This document shows positions 33,942 through 42,013 of a stretch of DNA of 64,000 nucleotides, in pieces. The position numbers and the translations under genes are program-made. This DNA is from Streptomyces thermodiastaticus (GTDB lineage: Bacteria > Actinomycetota > Actinomycetes > Streptomycetales > Streptomycetaceae). The stretch spans positions 1 through 64,000 of the forward strand of contig NZ_BNBV01000006.1 of the NCBI RefSeq assembly GCF_014656135.1, given 5' to 3'. Each line of letters starts with the position of its first letter. Position 1 is the first letter of the stretch. The notes below the pieces were generated by a model. It did no database searches. It was not told the origin of the DNA and saw only the letters and a list, made by a program, of their open reading frames with translations.

Positions 33942-34193
33942 CGTCGTTCATCCAGTCTTCGCGGATCAGGGACCACCGGGGCGCCTGCACGCCACCGGCC
34001 CGGACCTACCAAGGGTACCGGCCGCCCCACGGTCGACTCGCCCCTGTTTCCGTTCCCGGGGGCGCGCCGCCGCCGGTCCGCACCCCGCCGCCCGGTTCCC
34101 CGTCCGCGCGCGGCCCGGCTCCCCGTCCACGCGGCCCGCAAGGCCGTCCGGCTTCAGTGGCAGCGTACGCGGCCCTGTTCCTACAGTTGAGAA

Positions 34194-36356
34194 ATGCGCA
34201 CTGGTGAGCCCCTGCCCGCCGTGGGGGACGTCCTCGCCTCACTTGCGACCGGGCTGTGGCACTGGGACACGGCCACCGGGCAGGTCTCCGTCGATGCCGA
34301 GACGGCACGCCTCATGGGGCTGCCCGCCGAACCGGCCACCCTGACCGGGGCCGAGGTGCGCGCCCGGATCCACCCGGTCGACTGGAACGAGATCACCGGC
34401 GTGGTGCGGCTCGCCGCCGCCGAGCACACCCTGGCCGAGGTGCGTTTCCGCGTCATGGACGAGGAAAGCCGGGTCATCCGTGTGGTGCGCAGCCGCTCCC
34501 GGCCGGTCGTGCAGGAGGAGCGGAAGGGCTACACGCTGACCGGCACCCTGCAGGAGGTCGCCGAGCCCACCCCTGGTTCCCCGGCCGGGCGTAGCCACGC
34601 GGTCACCGGTGACTGGCGGCGCTCCCGTGAGGCGTTCCTGCTGGACGCGGGCCGTGCGCTGGCCGAGGCCCGGTCCACTGCGGAGGTGCTGCGGGTCGCG
34701 GCCGGGCTGTCGATGCCCGGGTTCTCGCCCAGCGGCCTGGCCGTGTTCGGCGTGGAGGGCGACCACCTGACCATGATCGGCCACTACGGGCAGAAGCCCG
34801 GCGACGAGGACTCGTTCGAGCGGATGCCGCTGGAGACGGGCTATCCGGCCGCCGAGGTGGTGCGCACCGGGCGGGCGGTGTACATCTCCTCGCCCGAGGA
34901 GTACCAGTCCCGCTATCCGCTGACCTGGCCGCTGGCCGAGCGGTTCAACCGCCGGTGCTGGGCGTATCTGCCGCTGACCGCGTCGGGCCGGACCATGGGC
35001 GCCTGGATGGCGGCGTTCAGCCATCCGGTCGCCTTCACCCCGGACGAGCGCTCGGTGCTGACCACGGTGGCCCGCATGCTCGCCCAGGCGCTGTCGCGGG
35101 CCGGGACCGCCGAGACCGAGCGGGAGCTGAGCGAGGGACTCCAGCGCTCGATGATGCCGACGCTGGGGCCCGAGGTCCCCGGCATGGAGCTGGCCGCCCG
35201 CTACATCCCCACCGGCGGCGGACTGCAGGTCGGCGGCGACTGGTACGACATGATCCCGCTGCCCGGCAGCCCGTCCGCGGCCTGCGTGAGGAAGGCCGGG
35301 ACGGTGGGCCGGTTCGCGCTGGTGATGGGGGACGTCCAGGGCCACGACGTGCGCGCCGCGGGACTGATGGGCCAGCTGCGGATCGCGCTGCGGGCCTACG
35401 CCGCCGAGGGCCACCGTCCCGACGCGGTGCTCTCCCGTGCGTCCCGGTTCCTGCACGGCATCCTCGGCAGCGACACCCGCAGCGGCTTCGGGGGCGAGCA
35501 CGGGAACGCCCTCGACCTGCGCTTCGCGACCTGCCTGTACGCCGAGGTCGATCCGCGCACCGGCGTGCTGGAGATCGCCCGTGCCGGGCACCCGGACCCG
35601 ATGATCCGGATGGCGGACGGCACGGTGCTGTTCCGTCCGACGGCGGGCGGTCTGCCGCTGGGGGTCGATCCGGACGCCGACTACCCCACCACGCGGTTCG
35701 TGCTGCAGCCGGGCGAGATCATGATGATCTGCACCGACGGCCTGATCGAGACCGGCGGGCACGACCTGGACACCGGCTGGCAGCGGATCCGGACGATCCT
35801 GGAGCGGCACAAGGGCGGCATCGAGGAGCTGGCCGACGCGCTGGTGCAGGGGGTGCACGGGCCGAGTTCGCACCACACCACCGGCCCGCTGGCCGACCGC
35901 CGCGAGGACGACATCGCCGTGCTGCTGCTGGCCCGGCATCCCGGCGGCGGCCCCGTCCGCCCGGAGCTGCGGCGCACCCTGCTGACCGTCGCCCAGGCCG
36001 AGCCGGAGCGGATCGCGGTGGCCCGGCAGCAGCTGCGGGAGCTGCTGCACGACTGGCCGTCCGAGGAGCAGGTGGACTCGGCGGTGCTGCTGATGTCGGA
36101 GATGCTGGCCAATGTGCTGGTGCACACCGACACCGACGCGCTGGTGCTGGCCGAGGTGGGCGGGGAGAAGGGCGAGCGGCGGATCCGGGTGGAGGTCACC
36201 GACGCCGGCGAGGACCTGCCGCACCGGCGCCGGCCCGGGGAGCTGGCCTCGCACGGCCGCGGCCTGGTGCTGATCGAGCTGCTGGCGGACGAATGGGGCG
36301 TCGAGCCGCGCGGGGTGGGCAAGAGCATCTGGTTCGAGCTGCACGAGAAGACATAG
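34194..36356 (+). CDS. PAS-GAF-SpoIIE phosphatase with C-terminal kinase-like ATPase domain
   Basis: A 720-residue four-domain signalling protein. PAS-like: residues 10-120 (ASLATGLWHWDTATGQVSVDAETARLMGL). GAF-like: 145-305. PP2C/SpoIIE: 315-550 with GGDWYDM, MGDVQGHDVRAAGLM, ICTDGLIETG and REDDIAVLLL. HATPase_c-like: 585-715 with SEMLANVLVHT and GRGLVLIELLADEWG. Such proteins control anti-anti-sigma partners by dephosphorylation while the last domain acts like an anti-sigma kinase. The partner is not encoded nearby. TACAGT 12 bases before the ATG with no ribosome site suggests a near-leaderless transcript. Confidence 0.9.
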   Translation: MRTGEPLPAVGDVLASLATGLWHWDTATGQVSVDAETARLMGLPAEPATLTGAEVRARIHPVDWNEITGVVRLAAAEHTLAEVRFRVMDEESRVIRVVRSRSRPVVQEERKGYTLTGTLQEVAEPTPGSPAGRSHAVTGDWRRSREAFLLDAGRALAEARSTAEVLRVAAGLSMPGFSPSGLAVFGVEGDHLTMIGHYGQKPGDEDSFERMPLETGYPAAEVVRTGRAVYISSPEEYQSRYPLTWPLAERFNRRCWAYLPLTASGRTMGAWMAAFSHPVAFTPDERSVLTTVARMLAQALSRAGTAETERELSEGLQRSMMPTLGPEVPGMELAARYIPTGGGLQVGGDWYDMIPLPGSPSAACVRKAGTVGRFALVMGDVQGHDVRAAGLMGQLRIALRAYAAEGHRPDAVLSRASRFLHGILGSDTRSGFGGEHGNALDLRFATCLYAEVDPRTGVLEIARAGHPDPMIRMADGTVLFRPTAGGLPLGVDPDADYPTTRFVLQPGEIMMICTDGLIETGGHDLDTGWQRIRTILERHKGGIEELADALVQGVHGPSSHHTTGPLADRREDDIAVLLLARHPGGGPVRPELRRTLLTVAQAEPERIAVARQQLRELLHDWPSEEQVDSAVLLMSEMLANVLVHTDTDALVLAEVGGEKGERRIRVEVTDAGEDLPHRRRPGELASHGRGLVLIELLADEWGVEPRGVGKSIWFELHEKT

Positions 36357-36438
36357 GGCCGCCTCGTCGGCGTCCGGTCGGCCTCACGGACCTGGCTGCG
36401 GCCCGTCCACGGCGGCCGGGGCAGGCAGGATGGCCGCC

Positions 36439-37464
36439 TCACGAGTGGCGGTCGCGCAGCTCGTGCACGATGCCGAAGGCCGCCGCGGTCAGCGGCACCG
36501 CCAGCAGCAGGCCGACGATCCCCGCGACCGACGCGCCGGCGGTGAGCGCCAGCAGGATCGCCGCCGGGTGCATCTGCACGGTACGGCTCTGGATCAGCGG
36601 CTGGAGCACATGGCCCTCCAGCACCTGCACGGCCAGCACCACGCCGAGCACCCACAGCGCCACCACGAACCCGCGGTCGGCGAGCGCGACCAGCACGGAC
36701 AGCGCCCCCGAGATGAACGCGCCCAAGTAGGGGATGTAGGCGCCGACGAAGACCAGCGCGCCCAGGCCGAGGGCGCCGGGCACGGACAGCAGGAGCAGGC
36801 CGACGGTGATGCACACCGCGTCGATGAGCGCGATGACGGTGGTGCCGCGCATGAAGCCCTCGACGGCCGCGAAGGCCCGCCGGGCCACGGCCTCGACGGT
36901 GTCCGCGCTGTCGCCCGGGGCGAGGGCCCGCAGGCCGCGCAGGATCCGGGGGGAGTCGCGCAGGAAGAAGAACACCAGCAGCAGCGCCAGGACGGCCATG
37001 GCGATGTACTCGGCGAGCACGCTGACACCGCTGATGATGTTGGACAGGGCGGTGCCGCCGAACTTCGACAGCAGCTGCCGGGCGTGGGAGGCCAGGTCCT
37101 TCAGGGAGGTCCCGGCGGCCCCGAAGTACCCGGCGAGCGACCGGGCGGCACGCTCCAGCGAGGACACGATCTGCGGCCCGCTCTCGATCAGCGCGAGCGC
37201 CACGATGTAGCCGACGCCGCCGACGGCGAGCAGGACGGCGGCACAGGTGATGCCGGCCGCCACCGAACGGTTGATCCGGGTCCGCACCAGCCGCCGGTAC
37301 AGCGGCCGCAGCAGCGCGGTCCCGAGCAGCGCCAGCAGGATCGGTGTGACGGTCGTACGGAAGATGACGCACACCTTCACCACGATCCACACCACCCCGG
37401 AGACCAGCAGCGCGACGGCACACCAGGCGGCGAAGCGGCGGACGGACTCGGGCAGCAGGTGCAC
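36439..37464 (-). CDS. AI-2E family (TqsA/PerM-like) membrane protein
   Basis: A 341-residue permease-like protein with about eight helices. The family core is clear: PILLALLGTALLRPLYRRL near the N-terminus, then AMAVLALLLVFFFLRD, GLGALVFVGAYIPYLGAFISGAL and LVEGHVLQP-type VQVLEGHVLQPLIQSR. The class was named for autoinducer-2 export, but many members are Na+/H+ antiporters or unknown. It converges with the phosphatase gene across about 80 bases. Confidence 0.86.
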   Translation of the reverse strand: MHLLPESVRRFAAWCAVALLVSGVVWIVVKVCVIFRTTVTPILLALLGTALLRPLYRRLVRTRINRSVAAGITCAAVLLAVGGVGYIVALALIESGPQIVSSLERAARSLAGYFGAAGTSLKDLASHARQLLSKFGGTALSNIISGVSVLAEYIAMAVLALLLVFFFLRDSPRILRGLRALAPGDSADTVEAVARRAFAAVEGFMRGTTVIALIDAVCITVGLLLLSVPGALGLGALVFVGAYIPYLGAFISGALSVLVALADRGFVVALWVLGVVLAVQVLEGHVLQPLIQSRTVQMHPAAILLALTAGASVAGIVGLLLAVPLTAAAFGIVHELRDRHS

Positions 37465-37564
37465 GTCTCCAGCGGATCACGCCCGGGGGCGGGCTGTCCT
37501 GCGCGGACGGCCCGCCCGGGTGAGACCGGCCGAGGACGAGATCAGTCCTGCGGGCCGCTGTCCG

Positions 37565-37690
37565 TCATGCCGTGGCCGGCCGGGACCGTGCCGGCCGGCC
37601 CTTCAGGCTGTCCTCTAAGGGCCGCACGAGCTCTTCCTTGGTGTTGATCATGAACGGGCCGTGGTGGTATGCCCGAGCTGGGCCGGTCAC
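37565..37690 (-). pseudogene. C-terminal remnant of a pirin gene
   Basis: Read on the minus strand, the frame ending at TGA 37567-37565 gives ARAYHHGPFMINTKEELVRP then LEDSLKGRP. It lines up with the last 35 residues of the pirin at 45461-46204 (EPMAHYGPFVMNTREELQQA, FEDFQTGRLG). A stop lies just upstream in frame, so only the tail of a pirin survives. The diverged end (RPARSRPATA) suggests drift after truncation. Confidence 0.7.
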
Positions 37691-37696
37691 CGGGAC

Positions 37697-38074
37697 TCAC
37701 GTCAGGTCGTACCGGGTGACGACACCGGTCACGGTGACCTCGACGGTGACCCGCTCCACGGCATCGAGAGCGGCGAGGCGGGAGATGACGGCGGCCCTCA
37801 CCCGGTCGTGGACGTTCTGGGCGATCTCCAGCGCTCGCCGGCCCTCGAACGACAGGATGCAGCGGACCTCGATGCGCCAGCCCGGACCGTCCGGCGACCG
37901 GTCGGCGCGAATGCCCGACTCGCGCGTGCCCTTTGGCGTGGCGTCCGTCCCGGTGGATGCGACGGCTGCCGCCGTGCGAGGGGAGCGACGAGGTTGCAGG
38001 GCCGCCACGCCGGGAACCGCCAGAGCCGCCTCGGCCGCGGTGTCGAGGAGCGTGGTGGTGCGGTCGACAGTCAT
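37697..38074 (-). CDS. Asp23/Gls24-family envelope-stress protein (distal gene of sigma operon)
   Basis: A 125-residue protein. Its C-terminal half has the Asp23-type strand-helix pattern (GWRIEVRCILSFEGRRALEIAQNVHDRVRAAVISRL then VERVTVEVTVTGVV). The N-terminus reads LLDTAAEAALAVPGVAAL. GGAGGT lies 5 bases before the ATG at 38074, which overlaps the upstream stop by one base. Family members localise at the membrane via AmaP-like anchors; the anchor gene is in the same island. Confidence 0.78.
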   Translation of the reverse strand: MTVDRTTTLLDTAAEAALAVPGVAALQPRRSPRTAAAVASTGTDATPKGTRESGIRADRSPDGPGWRIEVRCILSFEGRRALEIAQNVHDRVRAAVISRLAALDAVERVTVEVTVTGVVTRYDLT

Positions 38075-38742
38075 CACGCACCTCCGGGCGTGAGGCCGGG
38101 ACGGCAGGGCGGCTCCTGCTCCAGGACGTCGACCACGGTGATGTCGACGGCCGTCACGGCGAGGCCCAGGTCCTGACCTGCCGAGCGGAGGACCGAGCGG
38201 CGAACCTGGTGGATCCGGTCGGGCAGCGGGCGGTCCAGGGCGGCGGCCAACGTCATGGTCACCCGCAGGTCCACGCCGTCACCGACGGGTACGAACCGGC
38301 AGGCCGCGGCCCTGGCACCGGGGACCCTGTCGGCGGCCTGCCGGAGGACCTTCGCCGCGGCGCTCTCGGCGATGCGCAACGCCCGGTCCGGGTCGGCCAG
38401 GGGCAGCAGCCGCCCGAGCCGTACCTCTGCCCTGACGATGTTCATGACGCGGTCGGCGAGTGCCTCAAGGCCGGGCCTGTCCCCGGTGCGGAGCGCCTGG
38501 GAGGCCGCGGTCACCGCGGACAGTCCCTCGGCGGCCTCGCGGCAGTGCGGGCAGGAGGAGATGTGCGGGTCTGCGGCCTGCGCCGTGTCGCGGGCCTGTT
38601 CCCAGATCCGGCTGAGCAGCCGGCCGCAGGGCGTGACCACGTCATCCGCGAACGAGGGGACATCGGCGGCACCCGGCTTCGGACCGGTCCCGTCGGCTCC
38701 GAGGGATTCGGGAGGGGGCGCGTGCGATTCGTCTACCGCCAT
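38074..38742 (-). CDS. Putative zinc-motif anti-sigma factor fused to an Asp23-type domain
   Basis: A 222-residue protein. Residues 35-75 contain C39 and H60-x3-C64-x2-C67 (PHISSCPHCREAAEG), the HxxxCxxC pattern of zinc-binding anti-sigma factors. The C-terminal part (residues 95-215; RVMNIVRAEVRLGRLLPL, VDLRVTMTLAAALDRPLPDRIHQVRRSV, VTAVDITVVDVL) is Asp23/Gls24-like. It overlaps the sigma gene by 10 bases and the next Asp23 gene by one. An anti-sigma role is inferred from motif and position; no membrane helix is present. Confidence 0.72.
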   Translation of the reverse strand: MAVDESHAPPPESLGADGTGPKPGAADVPSFADDVVTPCGRLLSRIWEQARDTAQAADPHISSCPHCREAAEGLSAVTAASQALRTGDRPGLEALADRVMNIVRAEVRLGRLLPLADPDRALRIAESAAAKVLRQAADRVPGARAAACRFVPVGDGVDLRVTMTLAAALDRPLPDRIHQVRRSVLRSAGQDLGLAVTAVDITVVDVLEQEPPCRPGLTPGGA

Positions 38743-39323
38743 GGGCCCATCGCCTCCTGCAGGGATCGGCGTGCCCTGAACAGTCTGCCGCGCACCGCCT
38801 GTTCGCTGCTCCGCGTCACATGGGAGATCTGCTTGTAGGACAAGCCCTGCACCTCCCGCAGGATCCAGCAGAGTCGCTGCCCGGTGTCGAGTTCGCCGAG
38901 TGCTCGCACCAGGGCGGCGGTGGCCGCCTTCTGCTCGGCGGACCGGGCCGGCTGGCCCCAGGCGTCCGTCGCCGCGGGCTCGGCGACGGTGTCCAGCGAC
39001 AGGGGTGGCGGCCGGCGATGTCGCATGGTCAGACAGCGGTTGACGGTGATCCGGTGCATCCAGGTATGGAACTCCGCGCTGTGGCGGTATTCCGGCAGTC
39101 GCCGCCAGGCACTGACGAAGGCGTCCTGCACCGCCTCCTCGGCGTCCTGAGGATTGCCGAGCATGCAGCGAGCCAGGTCGAGGAGGGGGCGGCCGTGCCG
39201 CTGGACGAGAACGGCGAAGGCTTCCTCGTCCCCCTCGGCCGCCCGCACAGCCAGCAGACCGTCCGGCAGGTCGCGTCCCCCCAGGTTACGGCCCGGCGAC
39301 AAGGCAACAGCGGTGTCGATCAT
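38733..39323 (-). CDS. ECF-type RNA polymerase sigma factor
   Basis: A 196-residue sigma-70-family factor. Region 2 reads AFAVLVQRHGRPLLDLARCMLGNPQDAEEAVQDAFVSAWRRLPEYR with HTWMHRITVNRCL. Region 4 reads LGELDTGQRLCWILREVQGLSYKQISHVTRSSEQAVRGRLFRARRSLQEAM. The linker is short and there is no extra domain. ATG 39323 is chosen; the longer frame starts within the intergenic palindrome. It heads the operon with the putative anti-sigma gene and an Asp23 gene, and it diverges from a second Asp23 operon. Confidence 0.9.
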   Translation of the reverse strand: MIDTAVALSPGRNLGGRDLPDGLLAVRAAEGDEEAFAVLVQRHGRPLLDLARCMLGNPQDAEEAVQDAFVSAWRRLPEYRHSAEFHTWMHRITVNRCLTMRHRRPPPLSLDTVAEPAATDAWGQPARSAEQKAATAALVRALGELDTGQRLCWILREVQGLSYKQISHVTRSSEQAVRGRLFRARRSLQEAMGPWR

Positions 39324-39371
39324 GGCAGCCTCACAGACGGCTCGGACCGTACGCGTACCCGAGAACTCGCA

Positions 39372-39387
39372 TGTGATGCACATCACA
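39372..39387. promoter_or_regulatory. Perfect CRP-type palindrome between divergent envelope-stress operons
   Basis: TGTGATGCACATCACA matches TGTGA-N6-TCACA exactly. It lies 49 bases from the sigma-factor start and 92 bases from the Asp23 start. Streptomyces Crp recognises this class of site (established). Binding here is inferred from the perfect match and the intergenic location. Confidence 0.6.
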
Positions 39388-39478
39388 CATCAGGGATGTG
39401 AGGAACACGGCGCCCGGGATGTCCAAGTCTGTGAGGGGCACCGCACCGGTGTCTGAGCGACCGATCGAGGCGACCGCC

Positions 39479-39967
39479 ATGACGGACAACATCACGAGCG
39501 TAGGCGGGGGCAGCCGGCCCGAGGCGGACGTGAGCGCGCTCAAGGGCCGCACCGGAGCCGGGGCTCCGGCCGAGACACGGGGGAAGACCACCATCGCGGA
39601 CGGTGTGGTGGCCAAGATCGCGGGCATGGCGACCCGCGAGGTACCGGGCATCCACAGCCTGGGAACGGGGATGGCACGCGCCTTCGGCGGCATGCGAGAA
39701 CGCGTTCCCGGCGCAGGGGGAGGCGCGCCCGTCACGCGAGGAGTGAAGGTCGAGGTCGGGGAGCGGCAGGCAGCCGTGGACCTGGACGTCGTCGTCGAGT
39801 ACGGCGTCTCCATCGTCGACGTCGCCGGCGACGTGCGCACGAACGTCATCAGTGCCGTGGAGCGGATGACGGGCCTGGAGGTCGTCGAGGTGAACATCGC
39901 CGTCGACGACGTCCACCTGCCCGAGGGGGAGGAAGAGGTGGAACCGGACGAGGGCCGCGTGAGGTGA
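39479..39967 (+). CDS. Asp23/Gls24-family envelope-stress protein
   Basis: A 162-residue Asp23 protein with the full core: GKTTIADGVVAKIAGMATREVPGIHSLG, RGVKVEVGERQAAVDLDVVVEYGVSIVDVAGDVRTNVISAVERMTGLEVVEVNIAVDDVHLPE. The ends are acidic and disordered. GAGG precedes the ATG at 39479. It heads the plus-strand half of the island. In firmicutes this family coats the membrane through AmaP; the AmaP-like gene lies four genes downstream. Confidence 0.9.
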   Translation: MTDNITSVGGGSRPEADVSALKGRTGAGAPAETRGKTTIADGVVAKIAGMATREVPGIHSLGTGMARAFGGMRERVPGAGGGAPVTRGVKVEVGERQAAVDLDVVVEYGVSIVDVAGDVRTNVISAVERMTGLEVVEVNIAVDDVHLPEGEEEVEPDEGRVR

Positions 39968-40064
39968 GCTACCGCCGCGCCCGGAGCGGGCGTGGGTGAT
40001 CGCGCGCACGGTGACATACGCGTACGCGATGCAGGCCAGTGCGACCTAGACGGGTGAGTGCGAG

Positions 40065-40232
40065 ATGAACACAGCAACGACGGGCCTCGCAGCCGGTATG
40101 GCCCTGGGCTTCGCCGGTTACTTCGGCGGCTTCTGGGCCTTTTTGCTGGTGCTGGTGCTGGGTGCGGTGGGGCTGATCGTCGGCCTCTTCGTACAGGGCG
40201 ACCTCGACGTTCGGGCCCGGAGGCAACGGTGA
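40065..40232 (+). CDS. Small two-helix membrane protein of the Asp23 cluster
   Basis: A 55-residue protein: MNTATTGLAAGMALGFAGYFGG then FWAFLLVLVLGAVGLIVGLFVQ and a basic tail (DLDVRARRQR). It resembles the small DUF2273-like membrane proteins found beside Asp23 genes. The stop overlaps the next gene start (GTGA at 40229-40232), so it is translated as part of the operon. It is below usual size cut-offs. Confidence 0.8.
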   Translation: MNTATTGLAAGMALGFAGYFGGFWAFLLVLVLGAVGLIVGLFVQGDLDVRARRQR

Positions 40233-40633
40233 GGACCCGGCCCGCTCCGCCGGGCGAGGGGCCCGGCCCGCCGGCGCCGGCCGCCGCGCTGCCGCCTCCG
40301 GCCGAGCGGGGCGCCACTGTCATCCCGGACAGGGTGGTCGCCCGTATCGCCGCCCAGGCCGCACGTACGGCCCAGTCACGGCGCGCTGCCGTACCGTCCG
40401 ACCGCGGCGGACCGACGTCGCCGAGTGCCTCCGCCGCCGTCCGTACCGGGTCGGTGCGCCTGCATCTGACCATGGACCTGCCCTACCCCACCGACATCCC
40501 CCGCGTCTGCGAGCGGATCCAGCGGGACGTCGCCGAACGGGTCGCCCAGCTGACCGGGCTGCGGGTGGAAGAGGTCCTCCTCACCGTCCGGCGACTGGTG
40601 ACCGCCGACGCGAGCCGGGGACGGATCCGGTGA
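40229..40633 (+). CDS. Asp23/Gls24-like protein
   Basis: A 134-residue protein. After a Pro/Ala-rich N-terminus the Asp23 pattern appears: VIPDRVVARIAAQAARTAQ, VRLHLTMDLPYPTDIPRVCERIQRDVAERVAQLTGLRVEEVLLTVRRLV. The GTG at 40229 overlaps the preceding small membrane gene by four bases. It is a diverged paralogue of the 39479 protein within one operon. Confidence 0.8.
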   Translation: MRTRPAPPGEGPGPPAPAAALPPPAERGATVIPDRVVARIAAQAARTAQSRRAAVPSDRGGPTSPSASAAVRTGSVRLHLTMDLPYPTDIPRVCERIQRDVAERVAQLTGLRVEEVLLTVRRLVTADASRGRIR

Positions 40634-40685
40634 GCGGCCACGCGGTCCGGGTCGCACAGCACGCCGTGGAGGAAGGACGAACGCG

Positions 40686-41345
40686 ATGACACCCGGTTCC
40701 ACTCCTCCGGGCCGCAGCGGCGCGCCGTCCGCGCACCCGGGTGCCGTGCCGCCGGCGCAGGCCACCTCCCCGCTCGCACCCGGTGGGCCCGGCCGAGGGC
40801 ACCGAACCCACCGCACGTGGTCCCCGCGTCGCATCACGGCGGCACTGGTCGCCGCGGTGATCCTCGTGGCCGCGGTCGCGGCGCTGGTGGACGTCATCGC
40901 CGTACGGGCCGGACGCCCGGCGGCCTTCTGGAGACGGCATCTGGCCGACGAACTGGCCACCCGCCCGGTGGACGACGTGTGGATGCTGACGGGAGCCGCC
41001 GTGGCCGCCGCCGTCGGCGTCTGGCTGATCGTCTTGGCCCTCACCCCCGGTCGACGCCGCTGGCTGCCCCTGCGCTCCCCCGCCGGCTGCCCCCGGCTGC
41101 GTGCCTTCCTGGACCGCGAGGGCGCCGCCGTTCTGCTGCGGGACGCCGCCCTGCGGGTCCCCGGAGTCGGCGCGGCGCGCGTCCTGGTGGGCCGCCACCG
41201 CATCAAAGCCCGCGCGGACGTCCGCTTCCGCGACCCCCAGCGGGTGAAGGACGACCTCACTGCCGTCCTCGGCGAGGAATGCGACCAGCTGGCACTCGCT
41301 CGTCCACCTCGCATCGTCGTACGAGTGCGGCAACGCACCGACTGA
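40686..41345 (+). CDS. DUF6286-type membrane protein of the Asp23 cluster
   Basis: A 219-residue protein. It has a Pro/Gly-rich cytoplasmic tail, a membrane helix (ITAALVAAVILVAAVAALVDVIAV), a short loop with WRRHLADELATRPVDDVWML, a second helix (AAVAAAVGVWLIVLAL) and a C-terminal globular part (LRDAALRVPGVGAARVLVGRHRIKARADVRF) reminiscent of an Asp23 half. It matches the DUF6286 proteins that accompany Asp23 and AmaP genes in actinobacteria. Start ATG 40686. Confidence 0.8.
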   Translation: MTPGSTPPGRSGAPSAHPGAVPPAQATSPLAPGGPGRGHRTHRTWSPRRITAALVAAVILVAAVAALVDVIAVRAGRPAAFWRRHLADELATRPVDDVWMLTGAAVAAAVGVWLIVLALTPGRRRWLPLRSPAGCPRLRAFLDREGAAVLLRDAALRVPGVGAARVLVGRHRIKARADVRFRDPQRVKDDLTAVLGEECDQLALARPPRIVVRVRQRTD

Positions 41346-41375
41346 CCGACAACCGCATCACCGGGAGCCCGCACC

Positions 41376-41984
41376 ATGTCACCGCGATCCGCACTCAACC
41401 GCAGCCTTCTGGCCCTCGCCGGACTGGTTCTGCTCGGCGGCGGACTGCTGATCTTCTTCGCCGGGCTCGATGTCTACCGGTGGCACGGTCTGGTCCCGCC
41501 CGCCGGCTGGCCCCTGACCACCCCGGCCGACGTCCTGCTCGGTTCCGCCGACCGGGCACGCTGGAGCAGCCAGGGCTGGTGGTGGTGGCCCGCGGTCATC
41601 GCCGCCCTCGTCCTCACCGCCCTGCTCGCCTTGTGGTGGCTGCTCGCCCAGCTGCGCCGACGCCGCCCCGGTTCCCTGCCGGTCGGCGGCACACCCCCGC
41701 CGGACGGCGTCGAACTGCGCGACCGCGCACTCAGCGACGCGATCGCGGCCGAGGCCGGTGCCCTGCCGGGTGTCGACGATGCGGCCGTACGCATCACCGG
41801 CCGACCAGCCCAGCACCGCACCCGCATCAGGCTCACCCTCACTCCCGAGGGCGCGCCCGGCGCCACTCTCACTGCGCTCTGCGCCGGCCCGCTCAGCACC
41901 GCCCGCCGGTGCACCGGCCTTCCGGACCCGCCCACCGAGGTCCGCCTGCAGGCCAGGCGCCACCGAGCACACCGCGTGAAGTGA
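41376..41984 (+). CDS. amaP: Alkaline shock membrane anchor protein AmaP-like
   Basis: A 202-residue protein with two membrane helices (LALAGLVLLGGGLLIFFAGLDVY and WWPAVIAALVLTALLALWWLLAQL) followed by an Asp23-like cytoplasmic C-terminus (LRDRALSDAIAAEAGALPGVDDAAVRITG). AmaP anchors Asp23 at the membrane in firmicutes, and this layout matches actinobacterial AmaP annotations. It follows the DUF6286 gene by 30 bases in the same operon. Confidence 0.82.
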   Translation: MSPRSALNRSLLALAGLVLLGGGLLIFFAGLDVYRWHGLVPPAGWPLTTPADVLLGSADRARWSSQGWWWWPAVIAALVLTALLALWWLLAQLRRRRPGSLPVGGTPPPDGVELRDRALSDAIAAEAGALPGVDDAAVRITGRPAQHRTRIRLTLTPEGAPGATLTALCAGPLSTARRCTGLPDPPTEVRLQARRHRAHRVK

Positions 41985-42013
41985 GAGCTCCGACCGGAAA
42001 GGCAGCCGGATCG

